A stretch of 64,000 bases of DNA, taken from the NCBI GenBank assembly GCA_963974345.1, contig CAXBBW010000004.1:175805-239804 (forward strand). The letters are read 5' to 3'. The notes below the pieces were generated by a model that did no database searches, was not told the origin of the DNA, and was given only the letters and a program-made list of their open reading frames with translations. Origin of the DNA: RHLJ01 sp963974345. Lineage in GTDB: Bacteria; Bacteroidota; Rhodothermia; Balneolales; Balneolaceae. Of the stretch, positions 8,969 to 17,405 are shown piece after piece. Position 1 is the first letter of the stretch; each line of letters starts with the position of its first letter. A program made the position numbers and the translations under genes.

Positions 8969-9736
8969 TTATAAAATTTTGACTCCACTACTTTTTATCC
9001 ACCCGAATTGACCGTTTCCCAGTCGTATATATATCCAGCCTGATGCTTCCTTACTTATTTTATGATCAACAGTGATCGAATATCCTTCATATCCAAGACT
9101 TACCAAATCAGCACTTTCATCCGCTTTTTGCTTTACTTGAACTTCAGTGGTAATAATCACAGCTTCAGAATATCGTTGATCGACATAATCGACATAAAAA
9201 GCGAGAATTAGGATTAAGATACAGGTAATTGATAACGATGAAACAACTGTATTTAACTTTTTAAAGTTGAAGATATTGAACCATTTAAGCAGTACAAAAC
9301 CGACTACTAAAACAAGTAATCCGAAGCTAATAAAAAACACACCAAAAGCACTAGGACCGTCTTTCAACCAATCCACAGCTTTATCCCAGGGTAGTTTAGG
9401 TAGAGTAGCTGATTGTCGACTAAATTGAGATTCTACATATTCGATCGCCTCAGTAGCAGATTCACTTGTAGTTTCAAACATTGTAGATTTTAGGAAGTAA
9501 TACTTTGCAAGCCCAAGAGAGTCTACTTGAGTTGCAGAAATTCCCATATTCAAGAATAAAGCTCCAGAAACCTGCTGGCTTTTTTCTATTTGTCGATAGA
9601 TGTTCATTGCATCTGCAAACTGGTTTTTTTCTAACAGTGTATTTGCTTCATCAAAAAGAAGTTGAGGACTTTGCTGTGCTTGTACTCCCATCACCATAAA
9701 AAAAGAAAAGAGAATACTTTTAAATATCAGGCTCAT
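8969..9736 (-). CDS. BatE-like TPR and SH3-domain membrane protein
   Basis: It has 255 residues: a signal peptide ending near VQAQQSPQ, TPR-like helices (about 25-100), two membrane segments (about 129-152 and 162-182) and a C-terminal bacterial SH3 domain closing with GWIYIRLGNGQFGWIKSSGVKIL-type residues. This layout is that of BatE in Bacteroidota aerotolerance operons. Its start overlaps the BatD stop by 4 bp (ATGA), so the two are translationally coupled. Biochemical role of BatE is not established; an envelope stress role is inferred from the family. Confidence 0.85.
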   Translation of the reverse strand: MSLIFKSILFSFFMVMGVQAQQSPQLLFDEANTLLEKNQFADAMNIYRQIEKSQQVSGALFLNMGISATQVDSLGLAKYYFLKSTMFETTSESATEAIEYVESQFSRQSATLPKLPWDKAVDWLKDGPSAFGVFFISFGLLVLVVGFVLLKWFNIFNFKKLNTVVSSLSITCILILILAFYVDYVDQRYSEAVIITTEVQVKQKADESADLVSLGYEGYSITVDHKISKEASGWIYIRLGNGQFGWIKSSGVKIL

Positions 9737-11481
9737 ACTAACTTCCCAATTTGCTTAATAAGTTCTTGAGCTTTTTGAATATCCAATTCCAAACCTTCAA
9801 TGGAGGCATTTGGTGCATACGCGATGGTGTCACATTTGTCGAGTAATCGTTTTACTTCCTCAGAAGTAACGTCGGCTACGTGTTCTTTAAGAGCATCAGC
9901 AAGCTGTTGGTTGGAAAGTCCTGCAAGAGGTAGATTCAACTTATCAGAAATAAACTGATTCAATGCTTTTTGAATGTGATTGTATCCGATTTTAAGGTCA
10001 GTTTGTCCTTCGGCTTTTTTGAGTTCCCCAAAAGCTTTGTCCTTAGCTTTTTGAGAACGAGAAAAGGCAGTATCACTATTCATCTTGTCTTGATATGTCT
10101 TCCACCCAAATGCTACTCCTAATACTAAAAGTGGAGATGCAAACAACCACCAAATCCAGCGTTGAGTTTGGAGAGGTTCCTTTTTTGTGGAAACCCAATT
10201 CGCTAAACCAGTTATAGGTTTAACATTGAACCGAAGCTCTGTATCGCTAAGTACAGCAGACCGGGGATCTCTTTCCGCTTCAAGAGTTAAAGTGGGCAAT
10301 TTTATGGTGTTATATCTTTTTCTTGAAGGACTATAAAATGCAATGTTTGTCTCTGGGATTTCAAAAGTGCCTTCGTTTCTTGCGATTAATATATCAGTAA
10401 AAATCTTAGTTCCACCGATTTGACGGTTTGCTCTGGTTATTGTTGAGTTTTCCTGAGGATTATATAATTCCAGTGTTTCAGGATACTCATAATCCGGCTT
10501 TACAATTAAAGGAATATTTCCCTGTCCAGTAATAGTCGTAGTAACTTCAACACTCTCGCCCACATATGCCTTCTTTGGATTAATACTTCTTGTAATAGAG
10601 AAATTACCGACACCACCCGAGAACATAGCATTCGAAAGTTCAGGTAAAGGAGAAACGTTAATGGTAACAGGAAGTGTAGCTAATTCTTTTCTTTCTTGTC
10701 CTAGCCCAAAGCTAAAGATATCTCTACGACGATTTCTTTGACGTACTTGAACTATTAACTCATATGGGCTTAAAGTCAATTTCCCTGATTTAGTTGGAAA
10801 AATTGCGTATTGAAGCAAAAGTGCTCGTTGATACCTAACTCCATTAATAATTGTAGAAGTGGCACTGGCTTGTTGTCTATTCTCAAGTTCTTCTTTCCAA
10901 AAACCTTCCGCTTTCCAACCAGGTGAAGCATTATAAGAAGATACTTCTACCTCACTTTTAAAATAAAGTACAATATCGGCTGTAACTTGTTCGCCAACTA
11001 CAGGGTTTGCATTAGAAGGTTCAAGTCGCACATAAATATCTGGTGAACGTTCTGCATCTCCAGAATCAATAGTTTTTGGATCTAATACTTTAAATGAAAG
11101 TTCTTTAGTGGAATAATTAGCACCATTTACTGAGATTTCAAGTGCTGGAAAAATATAGGTACCAGGAGCCTGAGCTATAAATTGATACCCATAAGTATAA
11201 GAAACAGACGGCCTACCATTTACATAAGAGAAATTTTGGGCAGTACTTGTACTACCGCTTAACCAACGTAAACCATCTATATTTGGCATTCCAGGACGAT
11301 CAATAGAATTGATAGATTGACCTGTAACTTTTACGTCTAGACGAACTGCTTCCCCCGAAAAAATATTAGTCTCTGTAAGTGATGCATTTACAGTTATATC
11401 TTGCGAGTGTACACTTGCAAAAAGGAATAGAGATAAAAAAAGTGAGTAAATAAAACCGATGTGATTACCAGTCTTTATCAT
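9733..11481 (-). CDS. BatD family protein
   Basis: Large periplasmic protein anchored in the membrane, about 582 residues. A signal peptide ends near HSQDITVNAS, followed by several Ig-like beta domains typical of BatD (first domain with LDVKVTG and a GTYIFPALEISVNG segment), a membrane helix (about 459-480, WWLFASPLLVLGVAFGW) and a C-terminal helical cytoplasmic domain. I take ATG 11481 rather than the in-frame GTG at 11490. It overlaps the BatC-like gene by 17 bp and the BatE gene by 4 bp. Family members are tied to oxygen tolerance or envelope integrity; mechanism unknown. Confidence 0.9.
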   Translation of the reverse strand: MIKTGNHIGFIYSLFLSLFLFASVHSQDITVNASLTETNIFSGEAVRLDVKVTGQSINSIDRPGMPNIDGLRWLSGSTSTAQNFSYVNGRPSVSYTYGYQFIAQAPGTYIFPALEISVNGANYSTKELSFKVLDPKTIDSGDAERSPDIYVRLEPSNANPVVGEQVTADIVLYFKSEVEVSSYNASPGWKAEGFWKEELENRQQASATSTIINGVRYQRALLLQYAIFPTKSGKLTLSPYELIVQVRQRNRRRDIFSFGLGQERKELATLPVTINVSPLPELSNAMFSGGVGNFSITRSINPKKAYVGESVEVTTTITGQGNIPLIVKPDYEYPETLELYNPQENSTITRANRQIGGTKIFTDILIARNEGTFEIPETNIAFYSPSRKRYNTIKLPTLTLEAERDPRSAVLSDTELRFNVKPITGLANWVSTKKEPLQTQRWIWWLFASPLLVLGVAFGWKTYQDKMNSDTAFSRSQKAKDKAFGELKKAEGQTDLKIGYNHIQKALNQFISDKLNLPLAGLSNQQLADALKEHVADVTSEEVKRLLDKCDTIAYAPNASIEGLELDIQKAQELIKQIGKLV

Positions 11482-11995
11482 GAGTGGCACTTCCCTGTGG
11501 TTTTTGCTTCTTAAACTCTTTCAAGAGTTCTTTTTCTTTTTGAGCTAGAGCTTGTAATATTTTTTCAGCTTCTTCTTTACTTATTTCCCGAGGTTGTTGA
11601 GCTTCACCATCTTGTTCCTGAGGCTCAGTTTGTTCATTCTGCTCACCTTCTTGCTGGTCTTGTTGCTCCTCATTTTGCTCTTGTTCCTGTTGTTCCTGAT
11701 TCTCTTGCTGTTGTTCTTGGTTTTGTTCCTGCTGCTCTTGGTTTTGTTGATTCTGCTGCTGCTGCTGCTGTTCTTGTTTTTCTTTCTCTTCTTCCAGCTT
11801 TTGCAACAAAGCATTTAGCTTAGGGTCATTAGGGTATTGCGCTAAACCTTGCTGAACCTCAGCAATAGCTCCTTGTAAATCGGCATTAATAAAAGATTTT
11901 GCTCCTCCGTGAAAATAGCTATCAGCAGACTGAGCCAGTAATAGGGATGAGGTAGAAAACAGAATAAAAGTGGTTAATATTATAAAATGCTTCAT
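11465..11995 (-). CDS. BatC-like protein with long Gln/Glu-rich tract
   Basis: 176 residues: a signal peptide (to about LLLAQSAD), one TPR-like unit (DSYFHGGAKSFINADLQGAIAEVQQGLAQYP region), then a low-complexity tract (about 68-140) almost entirely Gln, Glu and Asn, and a short Lys/Glu-rich helical end. The tract comes from near-repetitive CAG/CAA/GAA codons. Position between a TPR gene (6 bp upstream) and the BatD gene (overlapping) makes it a BatC-type protein. The tract probably forms an extended or coiled-coil polar region; exact function unknown. Confidence 0.8.
   Translation of the reverse strand: MKHFIILTTFILFSTSSLLLAQSADSYFHGGAKSFINADLQGAIAEVQQGLAQYPNDPKLNALLQKLEEEKEKQEQQQQQQNQQNQEQQEQNQEQQQENQEQQEQEQNEEQQDQQEGEQNEQTEPQEQDGEAQQPREISKEEAEKILQALAQKEKELLKEFKKQKPQGSATHDKDW
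11640..11790. repeat. Trinucleotide-rich low-complexity DNA
   Basis: On the plus strand this stretch is dominated by CTG, TTG and TTC units, including an uninterrupted (CTG)6 run at 11753-11770. It encodes the Gln/Glu tract of the BatC-like protein on the minus strand. Such tracts are prone to in-frame length change. Confidence 0.8.
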
Positions 11996-12001
11996 ATATC
12001 T

Positions 12002-12643
12002 CTAGGAGTTAATTTCGCTTACTTGACCAATTCTTTCTATAAAATCTTTGAAATTTTGAACAGTTTTGTCAACTTTTAAGGCTTCATTCATAATATTTAG
12101 TGCTTCCCCATATTTTCGCTCACTAACCAGTTGCTCGGCACGTTTTTTCATTGCTTTCGCGTACTCGGAGGGAGGTTCTTGGTCCTCCTGTTCTTGATCT
12201 TGTTGATCTTGCTGTTGATCATCTTGCTTATTAGCCTCAGCAAATGCTCGTTCAAAATTATGCTTTGCCTCAGCATCATTAGGATTTAACCGTAATGAGT
12301 TTTTAAAATGTTGAGCGGCTGGTTTCCATTTTTCTCCGTCAGCAAGTACAGAACCAATATTATATTCTGCGAGAGCTTTTGCTTCTGGAGAGTTTACTAA
12401 AGAACGAAATTCCATATAAATTTGAATAGCTTCTTCAGTTTTTCCTTGTTTAGCTAAAGCATTTGCAAGATTAAAATAAACATCAGCATTTTCAGGATCG
12501 TTTTCTAAAGCGGTTCTGTAAAGCGTTTCAGCTTCTGCATACTCTCCTTTCTCGTAGGCTTCATTTCCTTTCTTAGCATCTCCATTAGCGGAACCAATAA
12601 GGAATAAAATGGAAAAGAAATAAGTTAGGAGTGTAATATTCAT
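12002..12643 (-). CDS. TPR protein at head of Bat operon
   Basis: Predicted exported TPR protein, 213 residues from ATG 12643 (a TTG at 12661 is possible but less likely). A signal peptide ends around IGSANGDA, then three to four TPR units (for example AYEKGEYAEAETLYRTALEN, DVYFNLANALAKQGKTEEA), a Gln/Asp-rich linker (about 150-165) and a further helical pair. It resembles BatC/BatB-fused TPR segments and the Gln-rich protein encoded next. It is the first gene of the minus-strand run ending with the M20 peptidase. TPRs serve protein contacts; partner unknown. Confidence 0.85.
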   Translation of the reverse strand: MNITLLTYFFSILFLIGSANGDAKKGNEAYEKGEYAEAETLYRTALENDPENADVYFNLANALAKQGKTEEAIQIYMEFRSLVNSPEAKALAEYNIGSVLADGEKWKPAAQHFKNSLRLNPNDAEAKHNFERAFAEANKQDDQQQDQQDQEQEDQEPPSEYAKAMKKRAEQLVSERKYGEALNIMNEALKVDKTVQNFKDFIERIGQVSEINS

Positions 12644-12937
12644 ATTAGGCGTTTTCTGCAACCATAAGAGTTTCGTCGTTCAATATTATGTTTGTGAACA
12701 AAATACTAACGGTAAAAAACTCTTCAAATTTTTCAATACTAATTTCGTAAAATTTTTTGAACGTTTCTATTCTGCTTTAGCTTTCATACCAATACAGATT
12801 CTAAATATACAGAATAGATAAATGGTTCGAAATATTTTCAGCAGATTGAAGGTGTTAAAGGATGTTTTAATTCGTTCAATCTAAAGTTTAGAATGACTAC
12901 TTTAGTTCTTAGTAATAAAATCAGGAGTATTTAAGGA
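12644..12937. other. Divergent intergenic region between TPR gene and bshA
   Basis: AT-rich, about 290 bp, must hold promoters for both directions. A 12-bp palindrome (TTTGT-GA-ACAAA) lies at 12691-12702 and could be an operator for the Bat operon. A CAGGAG motif 11 bases before the bshA ATG is a plausible ribosome binding site. I see no RNA gene or small coding region. Confidence 0.4.
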
Positions 12938-14083
12938 ATGAATATTGGAATAGTATGTTACCCTACATTTGGTGGAAGTGGAGTTGTTGCCACCGAATTA
13001 GCTAAGGTACTTTCGAAAAAAGGACATAAAATTCATGTGCTAAGTTATGCAAGACCTGCGCGTCTTGAGACTTTAGATACTAACATTACCTATCACGAAG
13101 TATCCATCAATTCGTATCCGTTATTCGATTACCCACCATACGCTTTAGCATTGGCTTCTCAAATGGTAAACTTGATTGAATTTGAGAACTTGGATTTACT
13201 GCATGTTCACTATGCACTTCCTCATGCTACAAGCGCTTACTTGGCTAAACAAATTATGATTGAGCGTGGAAAAACAGTACCAATTGTTACTACGCTTCAT
13301 GGAACAGACATTACCCTAGTTGGAAAAGACCCAAGCTATAAACATGTTGTGGAGTTTTCCATCGACAAGAGTGATGGTGTTACGGCAGTTTCAGAGTATT
13401 TGAAAAAAGAAACCTATTCCAATTTTGAGATAAAACAGGATATAAAAGTTATCCCAAATTTTATCGATCTAGAACGGTTTCAGAAATCAAATAAAAGTCA
13501 TTTTAAGAAAGCAATTTGCCCAGATGGAGAGAAGGTTGTTGTTCATGTTTCTAATTTTAGAAAAGTAAAAAGAGTACCCGAAGTAATTACCGTATTCTCA
13601 AAAATTTTAGAGAAGGGCATCAAAGCGAAATTACTTTTAGTTGGGGATGGTCCAGATCGTCAAAAAGCAGAACAACAATGTAGAGATCTTGGGATTTGTG
13701 ATCACACTCGCTTCCTAGGTAAACTAGATGAAGTAGAGGAAGTACTTTCAATAGCGGATTTATTTCTAATTCCTTCTGGATCGGAAACTTTTGGTCTTGC
13801 AGCACTTGAAGCAATGAGTTGTTCCGTTCCTGTAATCAGTTCAAACGTTGGCGGACTTCCCGAAGTCAATATTGAAGGAGAAACTGGATATTTATGTGAT
13901 TTGGATGACAACGAATGTATGGCTAAGCATGCAGTAAATATTCTGTCTGACCAAAACTTACACAATGAGCTTTCAGCAAATGCCAGAAAAAGAGCGGAGT
14001 TATTCAATCAAGATTTGATTGTTGGTATGTATGAAGATTTTTACAACGAAGTGAGTAAAAAAACACTCCAAATCATTAAATAA
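12938..14083 (+). CDS. bshA: N-acetyl-alpha-D-glucosaminyl L-malate synthase
   Basis: GT4 glycosyltransferase making GlcNAc-malate from UDP-GlcNAc and L-malate, first step of bacillithiol synthesis. The 381-residue protein opens with MNIGIVCYPTFGGSGVVATE, the hallmark of BshA, followed by the LHVHYALPHATSAYLAK segment, GTDITLVG, the retaining-GT Rossmann C-domain and the EX7E-type ETFGLAALEAMSC motif. No bshB or bshC gene is adjacent, so the pathway genes are scattered. A terminator follows immediately. Confidence 0.94.
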   Translation: MNIGIVCYPTFGGSGVVATELAKVLSKKGHKIHVLSYARPARLETLDTNITYHEVSINSYPLFDYPPYALALASQMVNLIEFENLDLLHVHYALPHATSAYLAKQIMIERGKTVPIVTTLHGTDITLVGKDPSYKHVVEFSIDKSDGVTAVSEYLKKETYSNFEIKQDIKVIPNFIDLERFQKSNKSHFKKAICPDGEKVVVHVSNFRKVKRVPEVITVFSKILEKGIKAKLLLVGDGPDRQKAEQQCRDLGICDHTRFLGKLDEVEEVLSIADLFLIPSGSETFGLAALEAMSCSVPVISSNVGGLPEVNIEGETGYLCDLDDNECMAKHAVNILSDQNLHNELSANARKRAELFNQDLIVGMYEDFYNEVSKKTLQIIK

Positions 14084-14086
14084 AAA

Positions 14087-14112
14087 AAGCCCAACCGATA
14101 TCGATTGGGCTT
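14087..14112. terminator. Terminator hairpin between bshA and sucC
   Basis: Arms of about 12 bases starting AAGCCCAA and ending TTGGGCTT, with one mismatch, form a strong stem. A-rich and T-rich flanks allow action for bshA (plus), and it also lies past the sucC stop (minus). Confidence 0.75.
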
Positions 14113-14123
14113 GGAAACTTAAG

Positions 14124-14144
14124 ATTCCGGGTCAAGTCCGGAAT
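14124..14144. repeat. Short REP-like palindrome
   Basis: ATTCCGG and CCGGAAT (perfect 7-bp arms) flank GTCAAGT, followed by GACA. The form resembles small extragenic palindromes found in many copies in diverse bacterial genomes. It sits 9 bases past the sucC stop, right beside the terminator. Confidence 0.55.
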
Positions 14145-14152
14145 GACAAAAA

Positions 14153-15358
14153 TCAAGCAAGAACTTTAGATACTTCTTCAGCTGCTTCTTTTAACAACAC
14201 GGCAGAAATTACATTCAAGCCCGAGTTGTCTATTATTTCTTTTGCTTCAGCAGCATTAGTTCCCTGAAGGCGAACAATAATAGGCACATTCTGAACTTTC
14301 TCAGCAATTTCAGGGTCCTTAACCGCTTCAATTACTCCGTTTGCAACACGATCGCAACGAACAATTCCACCAAAAATATTGATCAAAATTGCTTTCACGT
14401 TTGGATCATCCAGAATAATTCGGAAACCATTTTTTACGGTATCAACATTAGCTCCACCACCAACATCTAAGAAGTTGGCAGGTTCTCCCCCAGACAGTTT
14501 GATGATGTCCATCGTTGCCATTGCAAGTCCAGCTCCATTTACCATACAACCAACATTTCCATCCAATTTGATATAATTCAGGTTGTATTTTTGAGCTTCT
14601 AATTCATATGGATCTTCTTCCGCTTCATCTTTTAGTTCAGCCAAATCTTTATGGCGATAAAGAGCGTTTCCATCTAACGTTACTTTTGCATCAAGTGCTA
14701 AGATGTCGTTGTCAGGAGTTAAAATTAAAGGATTGATTTCAAACATATCAGAATCGATTTCAAGATAAGCGTTGTAAATCGCCATGATGAATTTGATTGC
14801 TTTTTTAAGTGCGTCGCCTTCTAAACCAAGGGCAAAAGCTAAGTGTCTAGCTTGATTTACTTGGAGAGGCATTCCTGGCTCAACCCATTCTTTAATAATT
14901 TTCTCTGGCGTTTCTTCTGCAACTTGCTCAATTTCGACACCGCCTTCCGTAGAAACCATAATTACATTCTTAGAAATAGCACGGTCGAGCAAAATTCCTA
15001 AGTAAAACTCCTTCTCTATATCAACGCCATCGGTAACATACAAGCGTTGCACTAATTGACCTTCATCACCAGTTTGAATTGTAACAAGGACATCTCCCAA
15101 AAGAGATTCGGCAGCTGCTTTTACTTCTTCAACAGATTTGCAAAGGATAACACCTTTAGCACCATTTTTTTTAGTTCGACCTTTTCCACGACCACCTGCG
15201 TGAATTTGTGCTTTTAATACAAAAAGGGTAGAACCATTGGCCTCTAACGTTCTTGCAGCTTCAACAGCCTCTTCAATAGTAGTAGCTGCAATTCCATCAG
15301 GCACAGGAACTCCGTAGCTTTTTAAAATTTCTTTCGCTTGATACTCGTGGATTTTCAT
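14153..15358 (-). CDS. sucC: Succinyl-CoA synthetase (succinate-CoA ligase) beta subunit
   Basis: TCA-cycle enzyme making ATP (or GTP) from succinyl-CoA; the beta subunit holds the ATP-grasp and succinate sites. The 401-residue length is standard. Seen: MKIHEYQAKEILKSYGVPVP, the ATP-grasp segment with HAGGRGKG, EINPLILTPDNDILALDAK, GCMVNGAGLAMATMD, LDVGGGAN and the C-terminal FGGIVRCDRVANG motif. sucD is not adjacent, so the two subunits are encoded apart. Confidence 0.97.
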   Translation of the reverse strand: MKIHEYQAKEILKSYGVPVPDGIAATTIEEAVEAARTLEANGSTLFVLKAQIHAGGRGKGRTKKNGAKGVILCKSVEEVKAAAESLLGDVLVTIQTGDEGQLVQRLYVTDGVDIEKEFYLGILLDRAISKNVIMVSTEGGVEIEQVAEETPEKIIKEWVEPGMPLQVNQARHLAFALGLEGDALKKAIKFIMAIYNAYLEIDSDMFEINPLILTPDNDILALDAKVTLDGNALYRHKDLAELKDEAEEDPYELEAQKYNLNYIKLDGNVGCMVNGAGLAMATMDIIKLSGGEPANFLDVGGGANVDTVKNGFRIILDDPNVKAILINIFGGIVRCDRVANGVIEAVKDPEIAEKVQNVPIIVRLQGTNAAEAKEIIDNSGLNVISAVLLKEAAEEVSKVLA

Positions 15359-15447
15359 GAAAAAAGGGTCTTAAATACGTTCAATAAACTCTGATTTTGG
15401 GAGGACAATAATACCGAGATTAGGGACTAAATGAAAGAATTGGATTT

Positions 15448-17304
15448 TTAGTAAATAGAAACTTTTTTCATAGGTATATATAAAGGAGGCGTCCTTTTTT
15501 CTGCAGAATTTAAAATAAGATCATCAAGAGAATATGATACTAAAAGAGTTACTGAAGGCTTGTTAGATCCTTGATAGTATATAGTTGATACCTTTACCGT
15601 ATTGTCTACAATGAATATATCAACAGGAGATCCAAAAGGTTCGAAATAACCATATTCAATAAAACTATCTCCTATTTTTTTAAAAACTCTTATTTTTTCA
15701 GAAGATTGATAATCGAGTACAATCAACAGGTTTTCTTGATCAATCCAGCCTGAAGCATAGCCCGAAATAGTAGGTAATGTAGTCAGTGCTGAGTCACTCG
15801 AAAAGGAAATAGTTTTTTTAAGGGATAGAACTGCACCAGAAGTATGTACTAGGCTAGTATCAATGGAAGAATAATGTAATTTTGATTTACTATTAGAATA
15901 AGAACTCAAATTATTGCTTCGATAATTTTCTTTTCCCAGAAAATTATTGGAAGAATCAGGATTAGTTATTTCAACAAAATTTTCACCTTCTTTGTCTCCC
16001 AAATATAAAGCTTTCGTAACATTCGAATAAAAGTAAGAACTATAATCTCTGAAATTAAAATTGAAATTTATATTAGAGCCAGAGTCTTTATCAGCGTTAT
16101 AAATATATGTAGAAATACCAGTAAAGAAGATTATCTGGTCTCCAAAAGGGAGAACATAATTGTTATAAATATTAGTTGATGTAATTGCAATATTCGAGTA
16201 AAGCTTAGTTTCTAAATTGTAAAAACTTGCCTTTCCATTTTCATCAAAGTAATAGATGTTTTGCTGATTGGCATCAAAATGAGCCAAATTATTTTCATAA
16301 TAAAACCTTCCAAATACGGTAATTTCGGTAACCTTTTCTTCAAGATTAGTATTGAAAATATGTAAGGTTGAAAACTGATTAGAATTTTGTTGGTCACTAG
16401 TTATAAAAATAGCGATTTCATTATCTGCGTATATAATTTTATGATCATAATCATCAAAATCAATGAAATCAGTTGCAAACTGTAAGCGGGTTATTATTGG
16501 GTCAATGCTAGTAACTAATCGGTATTTAGAATTAAACTTTCTTTTAGAAAAAATACTGTAACTATACGCTGCATTATCAGGTATTGAATTTGTCTCGTAG
16601 TATGAATAAAACTCACGAGCAAAGTCATTATTTCGAATTTGACCCTTAATCTGAGGAGTAGTACTCAAAATTTCTTTATTAGCATCAAGCCAAACTAGCG
16701 TAATACTATCAGGATTTACTAAAGGATTGTACCCTGATGAGTTACTTCTATTTATAGAATATTCTATTTCTAAATTTTCTGATGTTTTCCAATAATTAGT
16801 TGTATAAACAAAAAGAGGATAGTCTCCTTTAAAAATAAAATTATAATCATGTGAGTATTGGTTGTCATTTCCAATCACCCGAACGAAAAAAAGTTTATCA
16901 TTAAATTCAGACGTTGGTTTTAATAAAAGATTCTCAAAATAATACATGCTATCTGAAACAGAAAAAAAACCTTCAAGTTGATTCTTAGTGAACTCCCATC
17001 CATACTGTTGATCATCATAAATTATGATTTTACTGATCTCATCTCTCCTAGAAGGGGCATTAAGTTTTAACTTTAAGTCAAATACTGGAGTATACGGGAG
17101 AAGGTTATTTGAAAATTCGGCATCAATATGTGAATTATGGGTTGCAGATAACCCATAAAATGATGAGTCAACCCAAACACTGAAATCTTCATTTAAACCA
17201 TCGATATCAGAATCTGAAGTAGGAGTATTTTCACAGCTAATAAGCAGAATAAAAACAATTAAGCAGATAAAATTATTAGGACTACGGAAGTGTTCGTATA
17301 ACAT
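15448..17304 (-). CDS. Lipoprotein with shared N-terminal domain and propeller-like C-terminus
   Basis: Function not recognised. I choose ATG 17304 (618 residues) because it gives a lipoprotein signal with lipobox LLISC; an in-frame ATG at 17349 would add 15 residues. The N-terminal ~260 residues are paralogous to the neighbouring upstream lipoprotein: shared landmarks are SATHNSHIDAEF, YGWEFTKNQL, LVWLDANKEI and AAYSYSIFSKR. The C-terminal ~350 residues contain repeated beta strands with spaced Tyr/Phe and Asp (IYYFDENGKASFYNLETK, TYIYNADKDSG, LLIVLDYQSSEKIRVF), suggesting a beta-propeller. Likely exposed on an envelope membrane. It ends in an AT-rich region without a clear terminator. Confidence 0.8.
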   Translation of the reverse strand: MLYEHFRSPNNFICLIVFILLISCENTPTSDSDIDGLNEDFSVWVDSSFYGLSATHNSHIDAEFSNNLLPYTPVFDLKLKLNAPSRRDEISKIIIYDDQQYGWEFTKNQLEGFFSVSDSMYYFENLLLKPTSEFNDKLFFVRVIGNDNQYSHDYNFIFKGDYPLFVYTTNYWKTSENLEIEYSINRSNSSGYNPLVNPDSITLVWLDANKEILSTTPQIKGQIRNNDFAREFYSYYETNSIPDNAAYSYSIFSKRKFNSKYRLVTSIDPIITRLQFATDFIDFDDYDHKIIYADNEIAIFITSDQQNSNQFSTLHIFNTNLEEKVTEITVFGRFYYENNLAHFDANQQNIYYFDENGKASFYNLETKLYSNIAITSTNIYNNYVLPFGDQIIFFTGISTYIYNADKDSGSNINFNFNFRDYSSYFYSNVTKALYLGDKEGENFVEITNPDSSNNFLGKENYRSNNLSSYSNSKSKLHYSSIDTSLVHTSGAVLSLKKTISFSSDSALTTLPTISGYASGWIDQENLLIVLDYQSSEKIRVFKKIGDSFIEYGYFEPFGSPVDIFIVDNTVKVSTIYYQGSNKPSVTLLVSYSLDDLILNSAEKRTPPLYIPMKKVSIY

Positions 17305-17405
17305 TTTTAGCTGAATGAAAAGACTTGATCTTTTAAGCTGCTTAAACATCTAAAATTGAGTTAATGGAAGAAATATTAGTGCGATAAAACCCTCCTATTT
17401 TACTT

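Noticed and set aside
11594..11818. Leu/Phe-rich plus-strand open frame that looks like a membrane protein
   Set aside because: It is the antisense reading of the Gln/Glu-rich tract of the BatC-like gene; CAG/GAA codons read as CTG/TTC give the false hydrophobic pattern.
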